Notes: generated from the letters alone by a model not told the origin. DNA of 64,000 bases from Burkholderia cepacia (GCF_001039005.1 NZ_LDWR01000009.1:91769-155768); one strand, 5' to 3'; shown: positions 8,126 to 17,272, numbered from the stretch's first letter. Program-made: numbers and translations.

Positions 8126-9544
8126 ATGCCGCTTGCGCTGTATGACACCTGGTCGCGTACCGTGCGCCCGTTCACGCCAATCCGTGCCGGGCAGGTCGGC
8201 ATGTACTGCTGCGGCCCCACGGTCTACGACGATGCCCACATCGGCAACCTGAGAACCTACGTGTTCGAGGACCTCCTGCGGCGCGTACTGATGCGCAACG
8301 GATACGAGGTCCGGCACGTCGTCAATATCACCGATGTCGGCCACCTGACTTCGGATGCGGACGAAGGCGAAGACAAGATGGAAAAGGGGAGCCGTCGGAC
8401 CGGCGAATCGGCGTGGGCCATCGCCCGGCGCTACACCGACGCTTTCGTCCGGGACTGGCGCATGCTCCACCTGCTCGAGCCGACGGTCTGGTGCCGTGCC
8501 ACGGATCACATCGCCGAACAGATTGCGTTCATCGATACGCTCGACCGGGCCGGCTACGTCTATCGGACGGACGATGGCCTCTACTTCGACACCAGTCGGC
8601 AGGACGACTACGGTTATCTCGCGCGGCTGGATCGCGAAGGGTTGCAGGCGGGCAAGCGGGTAGCGCTGGGCGAGAAGCGGAGCATCACGGATTTTGCGTT
8701 GTGGAAGTTCAGCCCGGCCGGCGTCAAGCGGCAAATGGAATGGGATAGCCCGTGGGGGCGCGGCTTTCCGGGCTGGCATATCGAATGCTCGGCGATGTCG
8801 GCGAAGTATCTCGGGACGTTGTTCGATATCCATTGCGGCGGCGAGGATCATATCGCCGTGCATCACAGCAACGAGATCGCGCAGACTCGGGCGGCCCACG
8901 GCACGCGACTCGCGAATTACTGGATGCACGGGCACTTCCTGACGCTCGACGCCGATACGAAGATGTCGAAGTCGAGCGGCGATTTCGTCCGTCTGCAGGC
9001 CTTGCAGAGCCGGAATGTCGATCCGCTCGCGTACCGTTACCTGTGCCTGACCGCCCATTACCGCAGCAAGCTGCATTTCACGTGGGCGTCTCTCGATGCG
9101 GCACACACCGCGTTGAACCGGCTTCGGCACCTCTATGCCGGCTGGCCGGACGGAGGGCGCATCGATACGGATTTTTCCGCGCGATTCGACGCGGAAGTGA
9201 ACGACGACCTGAATCTGCCCAGGGCGCTCGCGGTGCTCTGGGATCTGGCCAGGAGCAACCTGCCACCCGCAACCTTGAAAGCGACCGTGGACAGCTTCGA
9301 CGACGTGCTCGGCCTCGGTTTGCGCGAATGGAGGCCGGTTGCGTTCGACATGCCGGAACACGTTCGCGTGTTGCTCGGCGATCGTGAGCGCGCGAGGGCG
9401 GACAAGGACTGGGCGCAAGCCGACCGGATTCGGGAAGTGTTGAGCGCCCAGGGCTGGAGAGTCGAGGACACCCAGGAAGGTCAACGCCTGTTCGGCATCG
9501 GCATCGGCATCGGCTCGACCGATACGGGCATCCCGCCGCGGTGA
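8126..9544 (+). CDS. cysS: Cysteinyl-tRNA synthetase, probable second copy
   Basis: This class I aminoacyl-tRNA synthetase charges tRNA-Cys with cysteine. The protein has 472 residues. The adenylation signature is HIGN (in DDAHIGNLR), the KMSKS loop is intact (TKMSKSSGDF), and the zinc site is visible as CCGPT, IECSAM and the HHSNE segment. Proteobacterial housekeeping enzymes usually read HVGH or HIGH, so HIGN suggests a divergent paralogue, possibly acquired. A housekeeping cysS is expected elsewhere in the genome. GGAG lies nine bases before the ATG. The upstream Cys-codon leader and terminator suggest control by charged tRNA-Cys supply. Confidence 0.93.
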   Translation: MPLALYDTWSRTVRPFTPIRAGQVGMYCCGPTVYDDAHIGNLRTYVFEDLLRRVLMRNGYEVRHVVNITDVGHLTSDADEGEDKMEKGSRRTGESAWAIARRYTDAFVRDWRMLHLLEPTVWCRATDHIAEQIAFIDTLDRAGYVYRTDDGLYFDTSRQDDYGYLARLDREGLQAGKRVALGEKRSITDFALWKFSPAGVKRQMEWDSPWGRGFPGWHIECSAMSAKYLGTLFDIHCGGEDHIAVHHSNEIAQTRAAHGTRLANYWMHGHFLTLDADTKMSKSSGDFVRLQALQSRNVDPLAYRYLCLTAHYRSKLHFTWASLDAAHTALNRLRHLYAGWPDGGRIDTDFSARFDAEVNDDLNLPRALAVLWDLARSNLPPATLKATVDSFDDVLGLGLREWRPVAFDMPEHVRVLLGDRERARADKDWAQADRIREVLSAQGWRVEDTQEGQRLFGIGIGIGSTDTGIPPR

Positions 9545-9794
9545 AGCCTGCGGGCCGCCTGCATCGGAAGATCCGGTGCCCGAGCCCCCTCCGGCGGCGG
9601 CGATCAACGCGACCGCCGGAACTGTCATCCCCGATGTCCGGACGATGTTGCCGGGCATGTCCCCGGCCCGTTTTCCGCGGTTGGCATATCATCGCGATTT
9701 GGCCGCGTCGGCACCGTTGTCGCGCGCACGCCTCAGCGTGCGCAGTCGCTTTCCCGAACGGTACCGGCGCGTAGCGCCGACTGCCCAGACCTCG

Positions 9795-11045
9795 ATGACC
9801 GACTCCGTGCCCGACCCCAGTCCTTTATCCCCGTTACCCGCGAACCTGTTCCGTCACGCACCGTTCCAGCGCTTCTGGGGCACGCGCGTGATGTCGTCCC
9901 TGGCATTCCAGATCCTGTCGGTCGCGATCGGCTGGTATGTCTATGCGCTTACGCACAGCGCCTTCGCGCTCGGTCTCGTCGGCCTCGCGCAGTTCGTGCC
10001 GATGTTCGCGCTGACGCTCGTCGTCGGGCAGGTAGCCGACCGCTACGACCGCCGGCGTATCGCGACGATCTGCCAGGGCGTCGAGGCGCTGGCCGCCGGC
10101 GTGTTCCTGCTCGGTGCCGTGCAAGGATGGCTGGCCGCGCCGGCCGTGTATGCGCTCGCGGCGATCGTCGGCACGGCCCGCGCGTTCGAGTCGCCGTCGG
10201 TGTCGTCGCTGCTGCCGGCCGTGGTGCCGCGCACCGACCTGCCGCGCGCAACCGCGCTGTCGACGTCGGCCAACCAGGCTGCGCAGATCCTCGGGCCCGC
10301 GTTCGGCGGCTTGCTTTACGGAGTCGGTGCGCCCGCCGCGTTCGGCACGAGCGTCGTGGCGTTCGCGATCGCGGCGATGCTGAGCGGCACGATTCCGCTG
10401 CGCAGCGCGCCGCCCGCACGCGAGCCGGTCACGTTGCGTTCGGTGTTCTCCGGGATCGTGTTCATCCGGCGCGAACCGGCGATCCTCGGCGCACTGTCGC
10501 TCGACCTGTTCGCGGTGCTGTTCGGCGGCGCGACCGCGCTGCTGCCGATCTACGCGCGCGATATCCTGCAGGTCGGCCCGTGGGGGCTCGGCGCGCTGCG
10601 TGCGGCACCCGCGGTCGGTGCGCTCGCGGGCACGCTGTGGCTCACGCGTTTTCCGCTGAAGGGGCGGCCGGGCCGAGCGATGTTCGGTGGCGTGATCGCG
10701 TTCGGTATCGCGACGATCGTGTTCGGGGTGTCGCGGCACTTCGCGCTGTCGCTCGTGGCGCTGGCCGCGCTTGGCGCGTCGGACGTGGTCAGCGTCGTCG
10801 TGCGCCTGTCGCTCGTGCAGCTTCGCACGCCCGACGACATGCTCGGCCGCGTGAGCGCGGTCAATTCGCTGTTCATCGGCACGTCGAATCAGCTCGGCGA
10901 ATTCGAATCGGGCGTGACGGCCGCATGGTGGGGCGCGCCGACGGCGATCGTCGTCGGCGGCGCCGCGACGATCGCGGTCGCGCTCGCATGGATGCGGTTG
11001 TTTCCGCAGCTCACGAACATGAAATCGCTCGAGCGCGACGTCTGA
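9795..11045 (+). CDS. MFS transporter (EntS/MFS_3-like exporter)
   Basis: This 416-residue inner-membrane protein has about twelve hydrophobic segments. The loop between segments 2 and 3 carries GQVADRYDRRRIATI, a form of the MFS signature. The N-terminal NLFRHAPFQRFWGTR motif and the overall pattern match the EntS-like exporters of siderophores and drugs. The start at 9795 is chosen because the domain begins right after it and the upstream in-frame stretch is low-complexity Pro/Ala/Arg sequence. The gene lies 250 bp after cysS and six bases before the convergent YbjQ gene. Its substrate is unknown. Confidence 0.85.
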   Translation: MTDSVPDPSPLSPLPANLFRHAPFQRFWGTRVMSSLAFQILSVAIGWYVYALTHSAFALGLVGLAQFVPMFALTLVVGQVADRYDRRRIATICQGVEALAAGVFLLGAVQGWLAAPAVYALAAIVGTARAFESPSVSSLLPAVVPRTDLPRATALSTSANQAAQILGPAFGGLLYGVGAPAAFGTSVVAFAIAAMLSGTIPLRSAPPAREPVTLRSVFSGIVFIRREPAILGALSLDLFAVLFGGATALLPIYARDILQVGPWGLGALRAAPAVGALAGTLWLTRFPLKGRPGRAMFGGVIAFGIATIVFGVSRHFALSLVALAALGASDVVSVVVRLSLVQLRTPDDMLGRVSAVNSLFIGTSNQLGEFESGVTAAWWGAPTAIVVGGAATIAVALAWMRLFPQLTNMKSLERDV

Positions 11046-11051
11046 CGCGCA

Positions 11052-11414
11052 TCACGCGTCCTGCGTCACGCGCACGGCCGTGCCGTAGCAGATGACTTCC
11101 GTCACGCCCGCGCCGATCTCGGTCGAGTCGTAGCGCATCGCGACGATCGCGTTCGCGCCGAGCTTGCGCGCATCGTCGAGCATCTTGTCGAATGCGTGCT
11201 GGCGAGCCTTCTCGCACAGCGACGTATAGAGTGTGATGTTGCCGCCGAAGATCGTCTGCAGCGATGCGCCGAACGAGCCGACGATCGAGCGCGAGCGCAC
11301 GATGATGCCCTGTGCGACGCCGAGCGAGCGGACGGTCGTATGGCCGGGCAGGTCGAAGGCGGTCGTGACGCGAGCGGGCGACAGGTCGTCGATGGAGCGG
11401 GAGGTGTCGATCAT
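11052..11414 (-). CDS. YbjQ/UPF0145 family protein
   Basis: This 120-residue protein matches the YbjQ (UPF0145) fold. Landmarks are [22 protein letters not shown], the central [21 protein letters not shown] and the C-terminal [12 protein letters not shown]. Such proteins form pentameric rings and are listed as putative heavy-metal-binding, but no enzymatic role is established. It is cytoplasmic and has no signal peptide. Its stop codon nearly touches the end of the MFS gene on the other strand. Confidence 0.85.
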   Translation of the reverse strand: MIDTSRSIDDLSPARVTTAFDLPGHTTVRSLGVAQGIIVRSRSIVGSFGASLQTIFGGNITLYTSLCEKARQHAFDKMLDDARKLGANAIVAMRYDSTEIGAGVTEVICYGTAVRVTQDA

Positions 11415-11580
11415 GGCGGGAGGCGTGTAGCGGAGTGGTCGAGTGACGATTCTATCCGGATGCGCGCGCGCGTCCGGTTCGATCGAGTCGATCGAGCGGC
11501 AGGTGGCTTGCCATGAAGGCTTCCACGAAGGTTGTTAGTGCATGCGTCTCGACGGAATGCTGACCGGAATCGTCGGGAAA

Positions 11581-11611
11581 GAAGCGTGTGCGAACGATGC
11601 GCACACGCTTC
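11581..11611 (-). terminator. Hairpin downstream of the M28 peptidase
   Basis: GAAGCGTGTGCG pairs perfectly with CGCACACGCTTC around a 7-base loop. On the minus strand the stem is followed by TTTCCC, a weak U tract. It lies about 50 bp after the M28 stop codon and probably ends the zmpB-M28 transcript. Confidence 0.6.
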
Positions 11612-11662
11612 CTTCGTTTCCGGACGGACGGATGGACCGACAAACGATCCGTCAGCGCGCCG

Positions 11663-12916
11663 TCAGGGCTTCACGGCCGTACCGCCATCCCCGCCGAGAT
11701 CGACCGCATAGGCCAGCGCCAGCTTGCCGAACTTCAGCGCATGGTTCGCCTGGCGATCCGAGTTCTCCAGCGTGTCGTTCACGGTATGGATATACGGGCT
11801 GTCGTTCTGGTCGGCTTCGAACGGGAACGACGCCGGATAACCCTGCGCATTCCACGACGCGTGATCCGAGCACGCATACCCGCACTGCGACGTGCCGATC
11901 GCGAGTTCCGGCAGGTAGGTCTTCGCCAGATTCGTCAGGTAGGTGTTCTGCGCCGCGTTCGTGTAGTCGGTGATCAGGTAAATGTCCTTCGGATCGCCCT
12001 TGTAGTTCGTCATGTCGAGCTGCAGCACGCCGACCACGTTCGCATTCTGCGCGCGGAACTGTTTCGCGATCGCCTTCGAGCCGAGCAGCCCGGCTTCCTC
12101 GGCCGCATACCCGATGACCTTGATCGTCCGCTTCGGCCGGTAGTTGTTCGCGAGCAGCACGCGCAGCGCTTCGGTGAGGCTCGCGATACCCGACGCATCG
12201 TCGTCCGCGCCGGGCGAGCGCGTGTTTTCCGTCGTGCGGCCGACGGTCGAATCGAGGTGGCCGCCCAGCACGATGGTGCCCGCGGCGGGATCGCTGCCGC
12301 GGATCGTCAGGATTACGGATTTCTGCGGGAAGCCCGTGTGCGCGAATTGCTCGACGGTGATGTCGGCACGCGAACCCGCGAGTTGCTTCCACTGCAGCGC
12401 GAGCCAGTCCGATGCGGCGACGCCGTGCGATGTCGTGTAGTAGCGGTTCGTGAAGCTGGACAGCGACGTGATCGTGCCGACGATGTTGCTGGCCTGCAGT
12501 TGCTGGATCCAGGTGCTGATCTGCGGCGCGTTCGATGCCTTGAACACGGGTGCGGCCGCCTGCTTCGCGAGCGCGGCAGGCAACGGCTGCAGCGCCTGGC
12601 GTGCTTCGTCGAACGAATCGTGCACGACGTAACCGGGCCCGTGGCCGCGCGTATGGTGGACTGCGTGAGCCAGTTCGCCGAGCCGCGCGTCGTCGATCTC
12701 GACGACGTGAACGGTTTCGCGGCGCGCGGTGCCGTCGGCCGACTTGCCGGCGTCGACGGTCGTGCTGTATTGCGCGGTTGCGCTCGCATCGATGCGTTGA
12801 AGCTGGCGGAACGACGCGTCGCCGAGCGTGATCCACACGGGCGTCGCGTGCGCGGCGGCGGTCAGCAGCATGCCGCCCAGCGCGGCGCTCAGGCGGGTCA
12901 ATTTCAGAGTAGGCAT
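11663..12916 (-). CDS. Secreted M28-family zinc aminopeptidase
   Basis: The 417-residue precursor starts with a signal peptide (ALGGMLLTAAAHA). A leucyl-aminopeptidase-like propeptide fills roughly the first 100 residues. The M28 catalytic domain shows the co-catalytic zinc ligands in order: GGHLDS (His, Asp), PGADDDASG (bridging Asp), YAAEEAGLLGS (general base Glu and ligand Glu), LDMTNY (Asp) and a C-terminal DHASW (His). It would release N-terminal residues from peptides in the periplasm or medium. It lies 79 bp downstream of the ZmpB-like protease on the same strand, so an endopeptidase and an aminopeptidase may be made together. Confidence 0.9.
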   Translation of the reverse strand: MPTLKLTRLSAALGGMLLTAAAHATPVWITLGDASFRQLQRIDASATAQYSTTVDAGKSADGTARRETVHVVEIDDARLGELAHAVHHTRGHGPGYVVHDSFDEARQALQPLPAALAKQAAAPVFKASNAPQISTWIQQLQASNIVGTITSLSSFTNRYYTTSHGVAASDWLALQWKQLAGSRADITVEQFAHTGFPQKSVILTIRGSDPAAGTIVLGGHLDSTVGRTTENTRSPGADDDASGIASLTEALRVLLANNYRPKRTIKVIGYAAEEAGLLGSKAIAKQFRAQNANVVGVLQLDMTNYKGDPKDIYLITDYTNAAQNTYLTNLAKTYLPELAIGTSQCGYACSDHASWNAQGYPASFPFEADQNDSPYIHTVNDTLENSDRQANHALKFGKLALAYAVDLGGDGGTAVKP

Positions 12917-12995
12917 GTTCGATCTCGTGAGGGTAGCGATGTCGAGGAAGAGGGCGTGCCGCAGGTCGTGCGATGCGCCCCCGCCTGCTGCGGGA

Positions 12996-14708
12996 TTACG
13001 ATTTCTGCGGCACGGTCACGCCGTACGTGCAGCTCTTGTTGTACGCATTGCCGATCGCGGTGAGCTGCGCGTTGCTGTAGCCGAGCGCGGAGGCGGCCGT
13101 CAGCACGGCCTGCGCGGCGGCCTTCTGGTTGGTCGAGCTGTTCGTCATCGACAGCCCCTTCAGGAACGCCTTGTCCATCGCCTGCGCGCCGATCGCGTCG
13201 CGCGCGACGAGGTTGCACGAGGCCCAGTACTGGCCGGCCGTATGGATCTCCGCGCCGCGCGCCTGCGCATAGGTGCGTCCGACGTTCCAGTTGGTCACGC
13301 GGCCGCCCCAGAACTCGTTGTGGCCGTCCCAGTTGTAGACCCAGTGGTACTGCGCATCCGACGGGCTCCACTGGTTGAAGTCGCGGCTGTACGCAGCGGC
13401 GAGATAGTCGCCCGTGCCTTCGGACAGCCCTTCCTGCTGCGACAGGCCGCCGTTCGTCACCCAGTCGTGGATGCCGTGGCCGAGCTCGTGAATCACGACG
13501 TCCGCATCTTCCGCATCGTCGACGCCGCCTTGCCCGAACGTCAGCCGGCCGCTGCTCGACGAGTACGACGAGTTGTCGTCGCCCGATTCGCCGTGCGGGT
13601 CGTACTGCACGCCGCCCGTGTACTGGTACGGCAGTGCCTTGATGCCGAGCGTCTGGTTCACGTAGCGCAGGAACGTGTCGATGTGGTAGTACGCGTTCAC
13701 GGCCTCGAAATACAGGTTGCCGCGCGTGAACTCGAACGCGGGCGTCGACTGCACGGGGCACGCTTTGTCGAGCGGCGCATCGAAATCGACGCACACCGCG
13801 TACGGGCCCGACAGCGAATAGCGCGAGCCCGACTGCGCGAGATCCTTCAGCGTCACGCGCACGCGCGCGGCGGTGAGCTGCGACGAATCGGCGTCGTTGC
13901 TGTCCTTGTAGCCCGCGCTGCCGTAGCTGCTCTTCGTCGACGACAGCGGGTCGGGCCGGAACACGAAGCCGGTGCCGTCGGTGGCGTAGAACGCCTTGTC
14001 CTCGGCGCGCAGCACTTCGCCGCTGCCCGAGTCGATCAGCAGTTCCCAGTCGCCCTTCGGGCCGTCCTGCGGGCGGCCGCGCACCTTCCACGCGGTGTGC
14101 GTGCCGGTCTTGTCGACGAACGCGACGAGTTGCGCGTCCAGATTCGTGAAGCCGCTCACGCCGAGATACGCGCGGGCACGGTCGAGCGCTTGTTGCTGGT
14201 CGACGGCCTGCGACTTGCGCGATGTCGCGACCACGCCGTTGATCGTGTTGCTCGCCACATACAGGATGCGGCCGTCCTTCGCGATCGTCACCGCGATGTC
14301 GCTGCCGTACACGGGCAGCCCGGCTGCCTGCTGCTGCAGGCGCACGACGGTGAAGTCGGCGTCGTTGCGCTCCGACGTGACGACGAGGCTCGCGAGCGCG
14401 GCCGGGTCGAGCCCGAGCTGCGTGGCCTGCGACGCGACGAAGTCGCGCGCGGTGGCGCCGGGCGTCGTGGCGGCCTTCTTCACGCGATACGCGGGGTTGT
14501 ACAGCGTGACGGCGACGCCGTCCGCACGGAACTGTCCGCCGGCCGTATCGGCTTTCGTGGCCGGCGGCGCGACGCCGCGCGTCAGGCTTTCGCGCAGGCT
14601 CGTTGCTTGCGGGTTCGAGACTTTCGTATCGGCCGAGGTGCCGCCGACGATGCCGAAACCGAGCGCGAGACCCAGGGCGAGCGGCAATGCTTTGCGTGAT
14701 GTCTGCAT
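12996..14708 (-). CDS. zmpB: Secreted thermolysin-like metalloprotease (ZmpB-like, M4)
   Basis: This 570-residue prepro-protease has a signal peptide (LPLALGLALGFGIVGGTSA), then FTP and PepSY-type propeptide regions to about residue 200. The M4 catalytic domain carries HELGH at roughly residue 405 and the third zinc ligand in EGLSEGTGDY, and the C-terminal helical domain follows (TYAQARGAEIHTAGQYW). Size and architecture match the ZmpB protease of Burkholderia cenocepacia, a quorum-regulated virulence factor. The ATG is preceded by GAGATGAGGA. A dyad 117-146 bp upstream of the start is a candidate regulator site. The ZmpB assignment is by similarity recalled, not by alignment. Confidence 0.88.
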   Translation of the reverse strand: MQTSRKALPLALGLALGFGIVGGTSADTKVSNPQATSLRESLTRGVAPPATKADTAGGQFRADGVAVTLYNPAYRVKKAATTPGATARDFVASQATQLGLDPAALASLVVTSERNDADFTVVRLQQQAAGLPVYGSDIAVTIAKDGRILYVASNTINGVVATSRKSQAVDQQQALDRARAYLGVSGFTNLDAQLVAFVDKTGTHTAWKVRGRPQDGPKGDWELLIDSGSGEVLRAEDKAFYATDGTGFVFRPDPLSSTKSSYGSAGYKDSNDADSSQLTAARVRVTLKDLAQSGSRYSLSGPYAVCVDFDAPLDKACPVQSTPAFEFTRGNLYFEAVNAYYHIDTFLRYVNQTLGIKALPYQYTGGVQYDPHGESGDDNSSYSSSSGRLTFGQGGVDDAEDADVVIHELGHGIHDWVTNGGLSQQEGLSEGTGDYLAAAYSRDFNQWSPSDAQYHWVYNWDGHNEFWGGRVTNWNVGRTYAQARGAEIHTAGQYWASCNLVARDAIGAQAMDKAFLKGLSMTNSSTNQKAAAQAVLTAASALGYSNAQLTAIGNAYNKSCTYGVTVPQKS

Positions 14709-15182
14709 ACGTGATCCTCATCTCAACGGTTGGACACGCCCGCGCGCTCGTGGCGCGCAGGCACGACACGGCCCGCGCGCCGGTTCGATGGAACCGGAGC
14801 GACGAAGCGGTGTTGGGGTGTCGACTGACTTAGGAAACCTAAATGTCAGGTCGAAAAGAAATAGGCGGGAAAAGAAGTGGAGAAGCGAACGGCAGGCAGG
14901 TGCGGCGACGGCGAATCGAGCATCGTCATGTCATACCCCTCGGATCGGAATCGATATCGGTGGGCAGCCCGCGCGGCTCGATGTGCATCGAACCCAAGCG
15001 CGTCTCGTTAGGCTGCCTATCTAATTTCAGGATATGTTACAGAATATTTTCAACGACATTGCAAATTATTTTCGATGATCGCTTCGGTCCGTCGATCAAT
15101 CGCCGGCATTGTTCAGCGAACGGCGGGAAGCGCTGCTGGAACGCGTAATACCGCGCCGGATTGTGATTAAAAGCCGCGACGA
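14709..15182. other. Gene-free leader and promoter region of the ZmpB-like gene
   Basis: No convincing coding frame is present in this stretch. It holds a GC-rich hairpin (CCGGTTC/GAACCGG, 14780-14797), the dyad at 14821-14854, and an AT-rich part from about 15020 to 15080 (runs such as AATATTTTCAACG). The AT-rich part is the likeliest place for a minus-strand promoter. No specific -35/-10 pair could be fixed. Confidence 0.4.
14821..14854. promoter_or_regulatory. Compound dyad upstream of the ZmpB-like gene
   Basis: CTGACTTAGG (14825-14834) and CCTAA-AT-GTCAG (14838-14849) form an inverted repeat around AAA with a two-base bulge. TCGA flanks both sides (14821-14824 and 14851-14854). CTG...CAG ends recall LuxR-type boxes, but the dyad is longer than the usual 20 bp. 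It may instead be a hairpin in the mRNA leader. Confidence 0.4.
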
Positions 15183-16127
15183 TCAGCGCGTCGCGCGTCG
15201 GTCGCTGCGTGGGCTCACGCCGAAGCGCGCGCGATACGTTCGCGAGAAATGCGACGGCGATTCGAACCCGCACGCGACGCAGACCGACGTGATGCTCATG
15301 TCGGTCTGCTGCAGCAGCTCGCGAGCACGATCGAGGCGCAGGTTCAGGTAGAAGCGCGTCGGTGTGTCGTTCAGCGTCGCGCTGAACAGCCGTTCGAGCT
15401 GGCGCCGCGTGATCGATACGTCCTGCGCGAGCGCATCGGAGCCGAGCGGATTTTCCATGTGCCGCTGCATCGTGCCGATCACCTGGATCAGCTTGCGGTT
15501 GTGCACGCCGTAGCGCGCGGCGATTTCGAGCCGTTGGCTGTCCGAGCGCTGCCGGATGCGGCTGACGACGAATTGCTCGGAGATCGCCGCCGCGAGATCG
15601 GCGCCGTGCCGGCGCCCGATCAGGTCGAGCATCATGTCGATCGATGCGGTGCCGCCCGCGCACGTGATGCGCCGTTCGTCGATCTCGAACAGCTCCTGCG
15701 TCGCGTTCAGGCCGGGATAGCGCTCGCGGAACGCGGCAAGCGCTTCCCAGTGCAGCGTGAGCGGCTGCGACGCGTCGAACAGCCCGGCTTCCGCGAGCAC
15801 GAAGCTGCCCGTGTCGATCCCGCCGAGTGTCGCGCCGTGCCGGTGCTGGCGGCGCAGCCAGTCGCCGAGCGCGCGCGTGTAGCACACGAGCGGATCGAAA
15901 CCCGCGACGACGAACACCGTATCGACCTGCGCGACGTCCGCGCACGCGGCTTCGGCGGCGACCGGAATGCCGTTGCTCGCGGCGACGGGCGCGCCGTCGG
16001 CGCTGATCACGTGCCAGCGATAGAGCTCGGTGCGGAAGCGGTTCGCGACGCGCAGCGGTTCGACCGCGGACATGAAGCCGAGCGCGGAGAAGCCGGGCAG
16101 CAACAGGAAGTGGAAATCCTCGGGCAT
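15183..16127 (-). CDS. GlxA-type AraC regulator (DJ-1/PfpI plus HTH), GbdR/CdhR-like
   Basis: This 314-residue protein has a DJ-1/PfpI amidase-like sensor domain at residues 1-170 (LLPGFSALGFMSAVEPLRVANRF) and an AraC helix-turn-helix pair at the C-terminus (ISITSVCVACGFESPSHFSRTYRARFG, with a divergent start). The N-terminal motif is that of GbdR, CdhR and ArgR relatives, which activate glycine betaine, carnitine and arginine catabolism. Given the choline-sulfate and carnitine genes in this window it could control one of them, but it is not adjacent to either. It lies 125 bp downstream of another AraC gene on the same strand. The subfamily call is moderate. Confidence 0.8.
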   Translation of the reverse strand: MPEDFHFLLLPGFSALGFMSAVEPLRVANRFRTELYRWHVISADGAPVAASNGIPVAAEAACADVAQVDTVFVVAGFDPLVCYTRALGDWLRRQHRHGATLGGIDTGSFVLAEAGLFDASQPLTLHWEALAAFRERYPGLNATQELFEIDERRITCAGGTASIDMMLDLIGRRHGADLAAAISEQFVVSRIRQRSDSQRLEIAARYGVHNRKLIQVIGTMQRHMENPLGSDALAQDVSITRRQLERLFSATLNDTPTRFYLNLRLDRARELLQQTDMSITSVCVACGFESPSHFSRTYRARFGVSPRSDRRATR

Positions 16128-16252
16128 CGGGGCAGGGGATGGAATCCGGTGGTCGTCACGCAGTGCGGGGGCGGCGATCGGACGGGCACACGCCGCGGCC
16201 GGTTCGCAGTCGCCGAACGGTCAGCGGGAGATTATCGCGGGTTTTGCGGGGT

Positions 16253-17215
16253 TCAGCGTGTTTTTGCGGCGCGCACGGACCGGCGCGCGGTGGTCGACGG
16301 CAGCTCGCCGAACTGGGCCTTGTACGCGTTCGCGAAATGCCCGAGATGGATGAAGCCCCAGCGCGCGGCCGCGTCGCTGATCGGCAGGTCGGCCTGCCGC
16401 GTGTCGAGCAGCATGCGCCGCACCTGCGACAGGCGCAGCGAGCGCACGTAGTTCAGCGGGCTGGTCTGCACGACCGACTGGAAGCTGTTCTGCATCGTGC
16501 GCCGGCTCACGCGCAGCTGCGCGCACAGGCTCAGGATGTCGACCGGCGCCTCGGGGTGCTCGATCACATGGTCGTGCACGCGGCGCACGATGTCGGCGCG
16601 GCACGCGTGCGTGAGCCGGTTCGGCGGTTCGGGCATCCGGTACGTGAGGAGATCGACGAGCACGTTGCCGATGTCGCCGCGCAGTTCGCACTGCGCGCGC
16701 GCGTCGACGAACGCGTCGGGCGCCGCGAGCACGCGTTCGAGCTGCGTCGCGACCTGCAGGCTCGCGCGCATCAGCACGGCGGTCGGCATGTCGACGACGC
16801 CGCGCCGCAGCGTGGTTTCGTCGAGCCGCACATCGGCCGCATCCTCGATCTGCTGCGTCAGTGCGGCATCGACGACGACGCCGATCAGCGACATGTCGTC
16901 GGGCGAATGCAGTTCGAACGGCGCGCCGCCGCGCGCCATCACCATCGTGCCGCGTTCGATGCGCGCGCCACCGAATGCGAACGCGCCGGAGCCGGTGAGC
17001 GGCATGCCGAATACCGTATGGCCGGGCGGGAGCCGGCCGCGCTGGATGATGCGAACGTTCGCGGCTTCCTGAAACAGTTGCATGCCGTCGAGCACGGCGT
17101 GCTTGACGGCGCTGCGGTACGAGCCCGAACCGATCTGGTCGTAGCGCTGGTTCCAGCCGCGCAGCGCCTCGGCATGCCGGTCCGCGTCGTCGAACTTCTC
17201 GTGGAACACGAACAC
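16253..17215 (-). CDS. AraC-family regulator, divergent from amine dehydrogenase
   Basis: This 320-residue protein has a C-terminal AraC/XylS DNA-binding domain (SLCAQLRVSRRTMQNSFQSV and WGFIHLGHFANAYKAQFGE). Its N-terminal sensor part resembles that of EutR-like regulators of amine use (MQLFQEAANVRIIQRGRLPPG). It is divergent from the aau operon across 244 bp, so the likely role is induction of aromatic amine oxidation by the amine substrate. A 16-bp palindrome lies between them at 17257-17272. The regulatory link is inferred from position. Confidence 0.82.
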   Translation of the reverse strand: MFVFHEKFDDADRHAEALRGWNQRYDQIGSGSYRSAVKHAVLDGMQLFQEAANVRIIQRGRLPPGHTVFGMPLTGSGAFAFGGARIERGTMVMARGGAPFELHSPDDMSLIGVVVDAALTQQIEDAADVRLDETTLRRGVVDMPTAVLMRASLQVATQLERVLAAPDAFVDARAQCELRGDIGNVLVDLLTYRMPEPPNRLTHACRADIVRRVHDHVIEHPEAPVDILSLCAQLRVSRRTMQNSFQSVVQTSPLNYVRSLRLSQVRRMLLDTRQADLPISDAAARWGFIHLGHFANAYKAQFGELPSTTARRSVRAAKTR

Positions 17216-17256
17216 AGCGCCTCCGGGGATGTCGAGCAGGACCGCGCAAGATTAAA

Positions 17257-17272
17257 CCGACCGCGCGGTCGG
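17257..17272. promoter_or_regulatory. 16-bp palindrome between the AraC gene and aauB
   Basis: CCGACCGCGCGGTCGG is a perfect palindrome 42 bp upstream of the AraC start codon and about 190 bp upstream of aauB. AraC proteins usually bind direct repeats, so this may be a hairpin or a site for another regulator. Confidence 0.3.
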
